Below, one piece after another: positions 10,858 to 21,617 of a stretch of DNA of 64,000 nucleotides. Position numbers and translations under genes: made by a program. The notes beneath the pieces are model-generated. The model was not told the DNA's origin, did no database searches, and saw nothing but the letters and a program-made list of their open reading frames with translations. Origin of the DNA: Stomorhina lunata (Eukaryota > Arthropoda > Insecta > Diptera > Rhiniidae); the NCBI GenBank assembly GCA_933228675.1, contig OW121741.1, forward strand, positions 21,232,201 to 21,296,200, in the 5' to 3' direction. Position 1 is the first letter of the stretch. Every line of letters starts with the position of its first letter.

Positions 10858-13699
10858 TTTTCATATAAAAAAATTTTCTATAGAAAATTTTTCATATAAA
10901 AAAATTTTCTATAGAAAATTTTTCATATAAAAAAATTTTCTATAGAAAATTTTTCATATAAAAAAATTTTCTATAGAAAATTTTTCATATAAAAAAATTT
11001 TCTATAGAAAATTTTTCATATAAAAAAATTTTCTATAGAAAATTTTTCATATAAAAAAATTTTCTATAGAAAATTTTTCATATAAAAAAATTTTCTATAG
11101 AAAATTTTTCATATAAAAAAATTTTCTATAGAAAATTTTTCATATAAAAAATTTTCTATAGAAAATTTTTCATATAAAAAAATTTTCTATAGAAAATTTT
11201 TCATATAAAAAAATTTTCTATAGAAAATTTTTCATATAAAAAATGTTTCTTTAGAAAATTTTTCATATAAAAAATTTATCTTTAGAAAATTTTTCATATA
11301 AAAAAATTTTCTATAGAAAATTTTTCATATAAAAAAATTTTCTATAGAAAATTTTTCATATAAAAAATGTTTCTTTAGAAAATTTTTCATATAAAAAATT
11401 TATCTTTAGAAAATTTTTCATATAAAAATTTTTCTTTCGAAAATTTTTTTCTTTAGAAAACTTTTGATATAGAAAAAATATTTCTTTAGAAAAATTTTCA
11501 TATAAAAATTTTTTCTTTAGAAAATTTTTCATATAAAAAATTTTTCTTTAGAAAATATTTCATATAGAAAATTTTTCTTTAGAAAATTTTTTATATAAAA
11601 ATTTTTTTTTTTAGAAAATTTTTCATACAAAAAATTTTTCTTTAGAAAATTTTTCATATAAAAAACTTTTCTTTAGAAAATTTTTCATATAAAAAATTTT
11701 TCTTTAGAAAATTTTTCATATAAAAAATGTGTCTTTAGAAAATTTTTCATATAAAAAATTTATCTTTAGAAAATTTTTCATATAAAAATTTTTCTTTCGA
11801 AAATTTTTTTCTTTAGAAAACTTTTTATATAGAAAAAATGTTTCTTTAGAAAAATTTTCATATAAAAATTTTTTCTTTAGAAAATTTTTCATATAAAAAA
11901 TTTTTCTTTAGAAAATATTTCATATAGAAAATTTTTCTTTAGAAAATTTTTCATATAATTTTTTTTTTTTTTAGAAAATTTTTCATACAAAAAATTTTTC
12001 TTTAGAAAATTTTTCATATAAAAAACTTTTCTATAGAAAATTTTTCATATAAAAAAATTTTCTATAGAAAATTTTTCATATAAAAAAATTTTCTATAGAA
12101 AATTGTTCATATAAAAAAATTTTTCTTTAGAAAATATTTCATATAGAAAATTTTTCATATAAAAATTTTTTTTTTTAGAAAATTTTTCATACAAAAAATT
12201 TTTCTTTAGAAAATTTTTCATATAAAAAACTTTTCTTTAGAAAATTTTTCATATAAAAAATTTTTCATATAAAAATTTTTTTTTAGAAAATTTTTCATAT
12301 AAAAAATTTTTCTTTATAAAATTTTTCATATAAAAAATTTTTCTATAGAAAATTGTTCATATAAAAAAATTTTTCTTTAGAAAATATTTCATATAGAAAA
12401 TTTTTCATATAAAAATTTTTTTTTTTAGAAAATTTTTCATACAAAAAATTTTTCTTTAGAAAATTTTTCATATAAAAAACTTTTCTTTAGAAAATTTTTC
12501 ATATAAAAAATTTTTCATATAAAAATTTTTTTTTAGAAAATTTTTCATATAAAAAACTTTTCTTTAGAAAATTTTTCATATAAAAAATTTTTCATATAAA
12601 AATTTTTCTTTAGAAAATTTTTCATATAAAAAACTTTTCTTTAGAAAATTTTTCATATAAAAAATTTTTCATATAAAAATTTTTTTTTAGAAAATTTTTC
12701 ATATAAAAATTTTTTCCTTAGAAAATTTTTCATATAAAAAATTTTTCTTTAGAAAATATTTCATATAGAAAATTTTTCTTTAGAAAATTTTTCATATAAA
12801 AATTTTTTTTTTTAGAAAATTTTTCATACAAAAAATTTTTCTTTAGAAAATTTTTCATATAAAAAACTTTTCTTTAGAAAATTTTTCATATAAAAAATTT
12901 TTCTTTAGAAAATTTTTCATATAAAAAATGTGTCTTTAGAAAATTTTTCATATAAAAAATTTATCTTTAGAAAATTTTTCATATAAAAATTTTTCTTTCG
13001 AAAATTTTTTTCTTTAGAAAACTTTTTATATAGAAAAAATGTTTCTTTAGAAAAATTTTCATATAAAAATTTTTTCTTTAGAAAATTTTTCATATAAAAA
13101 ATTTTTCTTTAGAAAATATTTCATATAGAAAATTTTTCTTTAGAAAATTTTTCATATAATTTTTTTTTTTTTAGAAAATTTTTCATACAAAAAATTTTTC
13201 TTTAGAAAATTTTTCATATAAAAAACTTTTCTATAGAAAATTTTTCATATAAAAAAATTTTCTATAGAAAATTTTTCATATAAAAAAATTTTCTATAGAA
13301 AATTGTTCATATAAAAAAATTTTTCTTTAGAAAATATTTCATATAGAAAAGTTTTCATATAAAAATTTTTTTTTTAGAAAATTTTTCATACAAAAAATTT
13401 TTCTTTAGAAAATTTTTCATATAAAAAACTTTTCTTTAGAAAATTTTTCATATAAAAAATTTTTCATATAAAAATTTTTTTTTAGAAAATTTTTCATATA
13501 AAAAATTTTTCTTTATAAAATTTTTCATATAAAAAATTTTTCTTTAGAAAATTTTTCATATAAAAAATTTTTCTTTAGAAAATTTTTCATATAAAAAATT
13601 TTTCTTTAGAAAATTTTTCATATAAAAAATTTTTCTTTAAAAATTTTTTTATATGAAAAAATGTTTCTAAATATTTTTAATATAAAAAATTTTTCTTTA
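10858..13699 (+). repeat. Satellite A, array 3, forward part
   Basis: About 90 forward units. They are CTATAG type up to about 11,230 and then mostly CTTTAG type with many irregular T-run variants. The array is broken at 13,700 by an inserted TIR element, and about 30 bp of satellite resume after it (14,289-14,320). Confidence 0.98.
11700..13330 (+). repeat. About 1.2-kb direct duplication inside satellite A
   Basis: Distinctive variants recur about 1,200 bp apart: AAATGTGTCTTTAG near 11,726 and 12,927; the long T run preceding TTTTTCATACAAAA near 11,958 and 13,159; and AATTGTTCATATAAAA at 12,101 and 13,301. A shorter internal repeat of about 250 bp adds a third AATTGTTCAT at 12,351. Confidence 0.9.
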
Positions 13700-14288
13700 T
13701 AGTGCATTCAGACAGCATTAAAATCTAGTAGATTTGAGTTGAAATCTCGATCGAAATCTTCATCGTTCACACCAACATTTTTTGACATTTATCTAGATTT
13801 CAACTTCATAACAAAAACAGCTGACTCAAATGTAAATAAAAGAAAAAATTAACCGGCAAAAAATTGATACAATGGAAAATACAGCAAATATTTTATTATT
13901 TTGTGATTCCAAAGTTAAAAAAATACAAAGAGAGATAGTATTGCTGCGTATAAAGAAACGTAAACATTTGTTAAACATTAGACTTCACAAACTGATGCAA
14001 AATTATAATACGCAATGATTAAATAATTAAAATTTTTCAGCTTAAATTTTTTTCTTTTTTTTAGATTTGCCAACCACCTGTCAATTTTGTTTACACAGTG
14101 TTGTAATTTTTTGTCATTTTTGAAGAAAATCAGGGTTGTGTTGCGAGGTAGTAGCCGAAATCTACTAGATTTTGCCAAAATCTAGTGCCGAAGAAGATTT
14201 TGATTTGTATGGGAAATCTCGTCAAAATCTAGTAGATTTGCGATGAAATCTCGTAAGTACGAGATTTTAAATTGGTGTGAATTGGCTA
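13700..14288. mobile_element. Non-autonomous TIR element with TTA target duplication (PIF/Harbinger-like)
   Basis: The 589-bp element begins TAGTGCATTCAGACAGC and ends TGTGAATTGGCTA, imperfect terminal inverted repeats, with subterminal copies of AAAATCTAGTAGATTT on both sides. It is flanked by TTA at 13,697-13,699 and 14,289-14,291. Removing the element and one TTA restores an ordinary satellite A unit (TTTCTTTAGAAAATTTTTC), so the boundaries are firm. A 3-bp TTA/TWA duplication is typical of PIF/Harbinger elements, hence the tentative class. Inside is a 48-codon basic open frame on the + strand (13,872-14,018, beginning MENTANILLFC) that could be a remnant of an element protein or chance. 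No transposase domain is visible. Confidence 0.85.
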
Positions 14289-14320
14289 TTAGAAAATTTT
14301 TCATATAAAAAAATGGGCCT

Positions 14321-15425
14321 TATCACTATTTTTGCCTGAATTTTGTATCTGAATAACTTTTTCACCTACCCAATATTTTCTATTTGCTTTCGGCAGTCCC
14401 AAACTAGCGACACGATCTCTTGGTATCAACTCAAACATCCATCAAACAGCTGCAGTAGCAGAATTTTTGGTTCAAAACTTTACTTTTCGATTCTATTTAT
14501 TCGACAAACAAAAAGTAGAAAAAAAATGTGTCATGTAAAAATTTGAAAAAGTTTTGAATATAAATTTGATGGTTCAGGCATCATTGATCAAATGTAGCTA
14601 AAGCAGTTGTTGATGCTGCTGCCGTTTTACTCTATCTACAACAAATAGTTGTTGACAAGAAGGCGTAAGACAGTTGTTGTTGTTGTTGCCGATAACAATG
14701 ATAGGTTGCTTTTGGAGTAACAGAACAACTTTTTCAAGTTTGAAGTTAAAGTAAATTTAACAGAAAATTTTAGCATAACAACCAACGCGTGCTATTTGTT
14801 TATTTCATTTTTAAAATGAAAAAATAAAAACGTTTTCAACTAAAATTAATGTCAAACCATTTATTTTAATTTTCAATATTTACAGCCTCTTCATTTAATT
14901 GAATGTGACGCCAGTGTTTTATTGTTTCGTTTTTGGTTTGTTTTCTAAATTATGATTTCAACAAAAAAAAAGAAGATATATACTCTTAAGCCTAAAAGCA
15001 GCAAAGGGGCCATTTGTATGCACTGGAAGTGTGCTAATCGGAAGGCGTGGGTTGGGATTTTAGTTGGCGTTTTTTATAATAAAAGTCTTTAAAAACTTAA
15101 GTGCATTTTTAGTAATTTACAACATTTTTTGATTAAATATTACATTTATTACTGAAATCTTACAAACATCTACAATAAATACAAAATTGAGAGTTAATGA
15201 AAATTTAATGGTATTACGGAGGCATAAATATGTTTATGATGGGCTTGCTTTAAATTTCGAAACCATTACTAAAGAATTTTTTGAAAATCTAAAAAAATTG
15301 CTTAATAGCTCTTTTAATGAGTCATAAAAAATTAAAAGAAATTAAATTTGTAGTGAAAAATTCAATTTATTTTTAAGCATTTGAAAACTTTGCACTAAGT
15401 GTACAGCACTAGATTCCCACATTTT
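14321..15425. other. Spacer, no gene recognised
   Basis: AT-rich sequence with scattered GTTGTT-type runs (about 14,605-14,700). A 67-codon open frame at 14,343-14,546 has no recognisable domain. Confidence 0.6.
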
Positions 15426-16594
15426 TTAAAAATAGTTATCATTTATAAAAAAAAAAACTAGTGAAATAACCAAAATAGCTTTGTTTAATGAACAGCTATG
15501 CCTTGACGTCGAAATGTTTTGGATCGACAAACATTATCACAAGTTACTTTAAAAATTTCTATGCCAACCAAAAACCTTTCAAGTTTTACTCGTTAAATAA
15601 AGAGTATGCAAGAATATGCAGCCATTTTGTTGTTTATAGTTAACCAACATTTGTCGGCTTTAACTTTCTTTATACAGCACTTCGTTTGGCTGGCTTATTT
15701 CTGTTTCTAAACAAAAAATGTAAAGTGATCTTAAACAAAATTAACTGAAAAAATCGAACTTTTGTATTAAAAATATCTTCCAAATTCAAAATAATCACAA
15801 GTTACTTTGAAAATTTCTAGGAAAACCAAAAACCCTGCAAGTTTTACTCTTTAAATAAAGAATATGCAAGAATATGCAGCCTTTGTGTAGTTATTAATTA
15901 ACCAACATTCTTCTGCTTTTATTTTCTTTATACAACACTTCGTTTGGCTGGCTTATTTCTGTTTCCAAACAAAAAAAGTATATTGGTCTAAAAAACATAA
16001 ACTACAAAAAATCGAATTTTTATATGAAAAATATCTCCCAAATTTAAAATAATATGAGGTAGAGCTTTGTCTTTTAATGAACAACCATGCCTTCACGTGG
16101 AAATGTCGAAAAACATTTTTGTTTTACTCTTAAAATAAAAAGTATGCAAGAATATGCAGCCATTTGACACATTAAAATCAAACAACGCTCTTCAATTTTC
16201 ACTTCGTCTATAATCCACTTCGTTTGGCTGGCTTATTTCTGTTTCCGAACAAAAAAAGTAAAGTGGTCTGAAAAGAAACAAACTAAAAAAATTTAACTTT
16301 TGTATTAAAAATATCTTCTAATTTCAAAATAATTTGAGGTATAGCTTTTTCTTTAAATGTACAGCCATGACTTGACCTCAAAATATCTAAAAACATTTCT
16401 TATTTTACTCTTAAAATAAGAAGTATGCAAGAATATGCACCCATTTGGCACATTAAAATCAAGCTACATTCTTTAGTTTTAATATTCATTATAAACCACT
16501 CCGTTTGGCTGGCTTTCTGTTTTTTTTTTTTTTTAGCAAAAATGTAAAGTGATTTTAAACGCATATTTTAAAACAATCTTATTTTTGTATTAAA
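15426..16594 (+). repeat. About 280-bp tandem repeat, four copies
   Basis: The landmark CGTTTGGCTGGCTT recurs at 15,683, 15,941, 16,221 and 16,502 (spacings 258, 280, 281). Each copy also carries TATGCAAGAATATGCAGCC (C or A variants), a CACTTCGTTTGG context, AAAGTGGTCTAAAA-like sequence, AAAATATCTTC and an AATAATTTGAGGTA-like stretch. Copies are diverged. No coding potential is seen. Confidence 0.9.
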
Positions 16595-16596
16595 AA

Positions 16597-16638
16597 ATGC
16601 TTCTTTTGTTATCTTTGACTCCCAGTGGAGCATAGGGC
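16597..16638 (-). mobile_element. Terminal fragment of a dispersed retroelement-like repeat, copy 1
   Basis: The motif TTGACTCCCAGTGGAGCATA followed by GGGCCTCA, preceded by CTTCTTTTGTTATC, recurs at 24,751-24,796 (opposite strand) and 26,590-26,634. In the other copies the motif ends in a GAA-rich microsatellite, the usual look of a non-LTR retrotransposon 3' end. Only the tail is present. Confidence 0.5.
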
Positions 16639-16669
16639 CTCAAAGAAAGTGCTGGTCATGCTTTATTTA

Positions 16670-18570
16670 TAACTAGCTTTATAATCCGCTACTTCGTTAG
16701 CGGTACAATTTAAATTGACATAGATACAACAAAAAAAGTTACAAAATAACCAAAATAATGTTTCCTTTGTTTGTTCTCTACTTGATCAGTTTATAAAAAG
16801 TACCATACACATGTCTTTTGAAGCGAAACTAGTTTTTCCTTTTCTACCATATTTTAATCCCAAAACGGTCCAATTTGCAAAAGTACCGAATATGTGCCTG
16901 TAAATTATACAAAATAAATAAAAACAAAAAACCTATCCTTGAATGCTTTCCTGTTTTTATTCTCTTATACCCCATTTATCTTAAAAGTACCAGGTGTTTA
17001 ATATTTTTGGAATACTTATTGATTGTGGAATAAATTAAGTTTTTATGTTTATTAGTTCAAAAAAAGTACTAAAATATGGTTTTTACCCTTTTTCATCCTT
17101 ATTAGTCACATTTCCAGAAAAAGTACCAAACACGTGTCCCTTTAGTTTTCTAGCCAATCCAAATCCAAATTCAACTTTGTTTATATCGATCTTGGTTTCG
17201 GAGATAAGATGTTTGTAATTTCTTCATTTTCTAACCAGTCACACCCCTTAGAGGCCGAATTAAAAAAAATTACCGAACCCTTGTCCCTTAATTTTTAGTG
17301 CTGATTTCAGACCAATTTAATTTTTATTTTTATCGCTTTTGGCTTAGAAGATATTGCGTTGCCAATTTTTCCCCTTTTTATCCCCAAAATTAAAAAAAGG
17401 ACCAAAAACTTATTTTAGTTTTTATTTTTCAATGTGAATCGACTTATCTGTAAATTATACTTTTGACTTGATTAGCTTAAATGATATTCATAGTTAAAAA
17501 ACAGAAAACCTACCCTTGAATTTTTACCCTTTTTTACCCTTTTGTACCTTTTTTATCGCAAAAGTACCAAATACGTGTTTAATATTTTTTTTAATACTGA
17601 TCGACATTAATTGAGTCTTTATGTTTATTAGTTCAAAAGATACGTATGGGTTAAAAAAGTACTAAAACACAGTTTTTGCCCTTTTTTATCCTATTAGTCC
17701 CGTCTCAAAAAAAGTACCAAAAACGTGTTCCCTTATTTTTTAGCCGGTCTATATCCAATTTCAACTTTGTTTCTATCGATGTTGGTTTTGAAGATATGAT
17801 GTTACTAATTTCTCTCTTTCTACCCTGTTTTACCCCCTTAGAGGACGAATTTTAAAAAGTTACCGAACCAGTGTCCTATAATTTTTAGTGCTGATTCCAC
17901 ACCAATTTAAGTTTTGTTCCTATCTGTTTTTGTTTAGAAGATATTACGTTACCGATTTTTCCCCTTTTTACCCCCCAAATTAAAAAAACGTACCAAATAC
18001 GTATTTGATATTTTGAACTTTTCAATCGACATCCCATTATTTTTATTTATTGGTTTAAGTGATATTTAAAGATAAAGAAAAACGGGCCTACCCCAAATGT
18101 TTCCCCCTTTTTGCCCCATAAATCAAAAAAGTACCAAACACGTGTCTAATATTTTTTTCTTGTTTACCGTCTCCGTTTTAAATTTTGCTACTATGTCGGT
18201 GGGTAGGTTTAAAAGATATACATGGGTTAAACAATACCAATACTTTATTTCTACCCTTTTTACCCTTATATTACCCAAATACGGGGTAATATTTGTCTCA
18301 TCTGCCAAAAAGTACCAAACACGTGTCTATTCATTTTTGTAGCTGATCCCAACGCAATTTCAATTTTGATCCTATAGAATTAAATCCAAAGATAGAGCAT
18401 TACCAATTTTTCCCTTTTTTTTACCCCTTTTGACCCCCTTAGCCTGCCGAATTCCCAAAAATCTAAACTTCGAAAAAAGTATTCACTGTAAAAATTTCAG
18501 CTCCCTACCTTTAGCCATTTGGGCTGGGCGATGATGAGTCAGTTACGTTAGAGTTTTATGTATATAGATT
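16670..18570 (+). repeat. Modular interspersed repeat M, copy A
   Basis: The left end has a short hairpin (CCGCTACTTCGTTAGCGG, about 16,687-16,704) and the right end has GATGATGAGTCAGTTACG followed by TTATGTATATAGATT. Between them are loosely tandem modules that repeat AAAAGTACCAAACACGTGTC-like text (17,119; 17,710; 18,128; 18,307 and others) alternating with CCCTTTTTACCCC-like text, a TTTCAACTTTGTTTCTATCG-like stretch and a GGAGATA or GAAGATA stretch. Related copies lie at 28,140-29,076 and 43,113-44,457. It has no coding region; the element class is unknown to me. Confidence 0.75.
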
Positions 18571-19299
18571 ACAACGACATGCAGGGGATGTCCCCTGAAT
18601 GTCAGTGTTGGACGATCTAATGGTCAATCGAAAAGAAAGAGTATATTAAGTTTGTGCTGATGAACTCATAGACATATAAGTCTGAGACTAATTTTTTAGT
18701 ATACCGATCGACTCAGATATCCATGTATGCTTTTTATTAAAGTACAGGTCGTAACTTTAAGGACAATTTGATAAAATTCGGCACAGACCCTTAATATTGT
18801 CCAAGGTATATTTTTTGGGTAAATCGAATTACTATTTCAGGTAAGGCATCCATATGAGATACCTTTCCCGGAATAGAGTTGATTGTCCTTTACAGCCACA
18901 AATATAATTTCATTTCAATAATATTCAGCATAAATATTGCTTACGATAATAGAAATCAGTATAGCCAATTTTGTAGGAATCAGCCTATATTTAAGCATAC
19001 CCCACATACAAGACACAATCTCAAAAGTCTCTTAAAAACCCATAAAAACCCAAAAACGCTTATAAATCTTAAGATAATTGTATTTTTTACTTAAACTGAA
19101 ACAGATAACTACTTTGTAAATATATATAAACCGATAACTGAAATTTGGTAACAATCGATCCATAATTAACCCTAGCTCCCGTATTAGACCCTCTGCCGAA
19201 AATGACATAAATGTACTTAAATCTTGGGTCAAAATTGGGCTGTATATATATTATTTATAACTGAATATATGATAAACTAAGAGCAATAAGAAACTCCAA
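18571..19299. other. Spacer, no gene recognised
   Basis: AT-rich sequence. Short open frames (18,879-19,094 plus; 19,032-19,232 minus) overlap each other on opposite strands and show no domain. Confidence 0.55.
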
Positions 19300-20050
19300 A
19301 AATAAAAAGTATCGGAGCAGGGAGTATTTCTCCCCCTTTACTAATATTTCACTTATTTTCAAGTACAAATCTTTTTATCAAGGTATAGTTTTTAAAGTTT
19401 GGACCACCAGTAATTTTGATCAATGGTAGTAGTTTATAACAAACGTGGTAGGGGCGGTTCAGGGGAATTTTGTTCCCCATAAAAAAAATACTTATATATA
19501 ATTGTTTTGAATATGTGATAAACTTAGAGACTTCAAACTTTATACAAGTCAGGTTTTGTGCCAACGGCTTTATTTAAGAACAAAAGAAAAAGGATCGGAG
19601 CAGGGAAGGTTCTTCCCCACACAAATATGATACTTATTTTTTAGTATTTTTTCATCGATGCATAGCTTTCAATATTTTTGCAACCGACCTTTTGGTCAAT
19701 GGTGGTAATTTGGACAAAATATGGTAGGATCAGGGCTGGGGAATTTTATCCCCCATACAAATGAAATACCTAAATACTTGTGTGATTAAAACTTTAGATA
19801 GTAAATTCTTTAAATTATGTACATTAATATTTTCAATTAATTAGAGTAGGTTGATTCAATAAAAGCAGGATAGGAGCAGGGGCAGTTGTACCCCCATTTT
19901 CTTTCAACTTAAAATTGCATGGAAAGAGAAATTTTGTACATTAATATTTTTAATTGAAAAGAATAGGTTGATTCAAAAAAATCAGGATAGGAGCAGGGGT
20001 AGTTTTACCCCCAATTTTCTTTCAACTTTAAATAACATGGAAAGAAGTGT
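19300..20050 (+). repeat. Diverged repeat with GGAGCAGGG landmarks
   Basis: TCGGAGCAGGG or TAGGAGCAGGG, followed by a run of C, recurs at about 19,312, 19,594, 19,872 and 19,987. The first intervals are about 280 bp and the last is 115 bp. Flanking text such as GGTTGATTCAATAAAA and TCTTTCAACTT also recurs in the last two copies. The repeats are old and diverged. Confidence 0.7.
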
Positions 20051-20779
20051 CTATGTCGGGAACAAACCCAGATTATTATCACTTTTTTAATTATTATTTT
20101 TTTAAGACATTTCCGATAACTCCCACAACTCAATAAAGTTATATACGCAATGTTATTAACAAATTTAAAATTTTATTTGTTTTACAATCTATAAACAAAT
20201 TAAGTTATTTATTACCAAATTTCAACTGTTAATGGCGCGTGCTGTACATATATCGTCTTCCATATACCAGTATTTCGATGATTGCTCCATATATCAAAAA
20301 GTATCTAGATATTAAGAGACATGTAAGATGAAAAACCAGAAATACAAACAAACAGCACTTCCAAACCATTAATGGAAAAATATACAAACTTAAAAGAAAA
20401 AACCTAAAAATTCAAATGTAAATGAAAATAAATAAGAAAGTTTTAGTGACGGTATGGAGCGACTTAATAGTACCCTATATAACTGATGTTGTATGTATAT
20501 CGTTTGTTTACATTTTTTAAATATTCTTAGGGCTAATAAATATATTCATACAAAACTTTGTCATCATACTAATATTTTTGCCGGAATTTAAAAGACTATT
20601 CCATAATGGTACCCTATATGTATACCGTTTTTCATCAAATATTGATTTATTTTTAAAAGTTTACCAAACGTTTAAGTTTTGAAAAAATGCTCATTTTTTT
20701 CGAATAATAGATTCGAATAATTAGATTTTGTAATAAAAACGATAGAATTTTGTCATCTTTAATTTGTTATGAATTTTTA
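20051..20779. other. Spacer, no gene recognised
   Basis: AT-rich sequence with no open frame of note and no family recognised elsewhere in the window. Confidence 0.55.
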
Positions 20780-21612
20780 AAAAATTTAAATTTTTTACAA
20801 AAAAAATATTTTTTTTATTTCAAAGTGAAATAACTCTGAACCGGTAAATCATATAAATATTATTTTAGAGCGACTTTAAGACCATTTAATTTAGTATTAT
20901 TTCTGTAAGTTTCAACAAAATCGAACAACCCGTTCCAAAGTTATGATCAAATTAATGTATAAACCTTTTACAAAAATCTAAAATTTTGTAGAAATTTTTC
21001 ATAAAAGTAAATGATTTTGATTGACTTTAAAGTGAAAAAAACTTAAGATCGAATAACCCATTTTAAAGTTATGATAAAATCAATGTATATGCCTTTTTCA
21101 AAAATATCAATTTTTTTAAAATTTTTCATAAAAAAAAAATATTTTTGACTTTCAAAAGCAAATAACTCGGTATCGGTTAAATATATCAAAAAAAAATCTT
21201 TTTAAGAGACTTTAAGATTATTTTATTTATCATTCTATTTTGTAAATTTTAAAAAAATCGAACAACTCTTTCCGAAGATACGATAAAATCAATGTATAAC
21301 CCTTTTTCCAAAAAATCAAATTAAAAAAAAATTATTTTTGATTTTAAGTGCAAATAACTTAGAATCTGTTTCGCCTATAACAAAATAGTTTTTAAACGAC
21401 TTTAAGTCCATTTTTTTATTATTCTATTTTGTAAATTTCAACAAAATCGAACAACCCATTCCAAAGATATGATAAAACCGATGTGAAAGCCTATTTCAAA
21501 AAAATTAAATTAAAAAAAATCATTACAAAAATGAGTCTTTTGACTTTAAAGTGCAAATAACTCAGAATCTGTTTAGCCTATAAACAAAGTTTTTAAACGA
21601 CTCTAAGTCAAT
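20780..21612 (+). repeat. Diverged tandem repeat with AAATAACTC and AACAAAATCGAACAAC landmarks
   Basis: The ordered landmarks GCAAATAACTCAGAATC, CGACTTTAAG, TTTCAACAAAATCGAACAAC, TTCCAAAG and TATGATAAAAT recur about every 130-210 bp (TCGAACAAC-like at 20,921, 21,049, 21,258 and 21,447). Further copies are at 26,120-26,540 and a single copy is at 47,455-47,625, so this is both a tandem and a dispersed family. Confidence 0.85.
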
Positions 21613-21617
21613 TTTAT

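Noticed and set aside
1606..13699. Telomeric or known centromeric satellite
   Set aside because: Nothing in the window shows chromosome position, and no known telomeric motif is present. Repeat richness alone does not decide this.
18500..18570. Hammerhead ribozyme suggested by GATGATGAGTCAG near the end of the interspersed repeat
   Set aside because: The required CTGATGA and GAAA core elements with flanking stems are not found.
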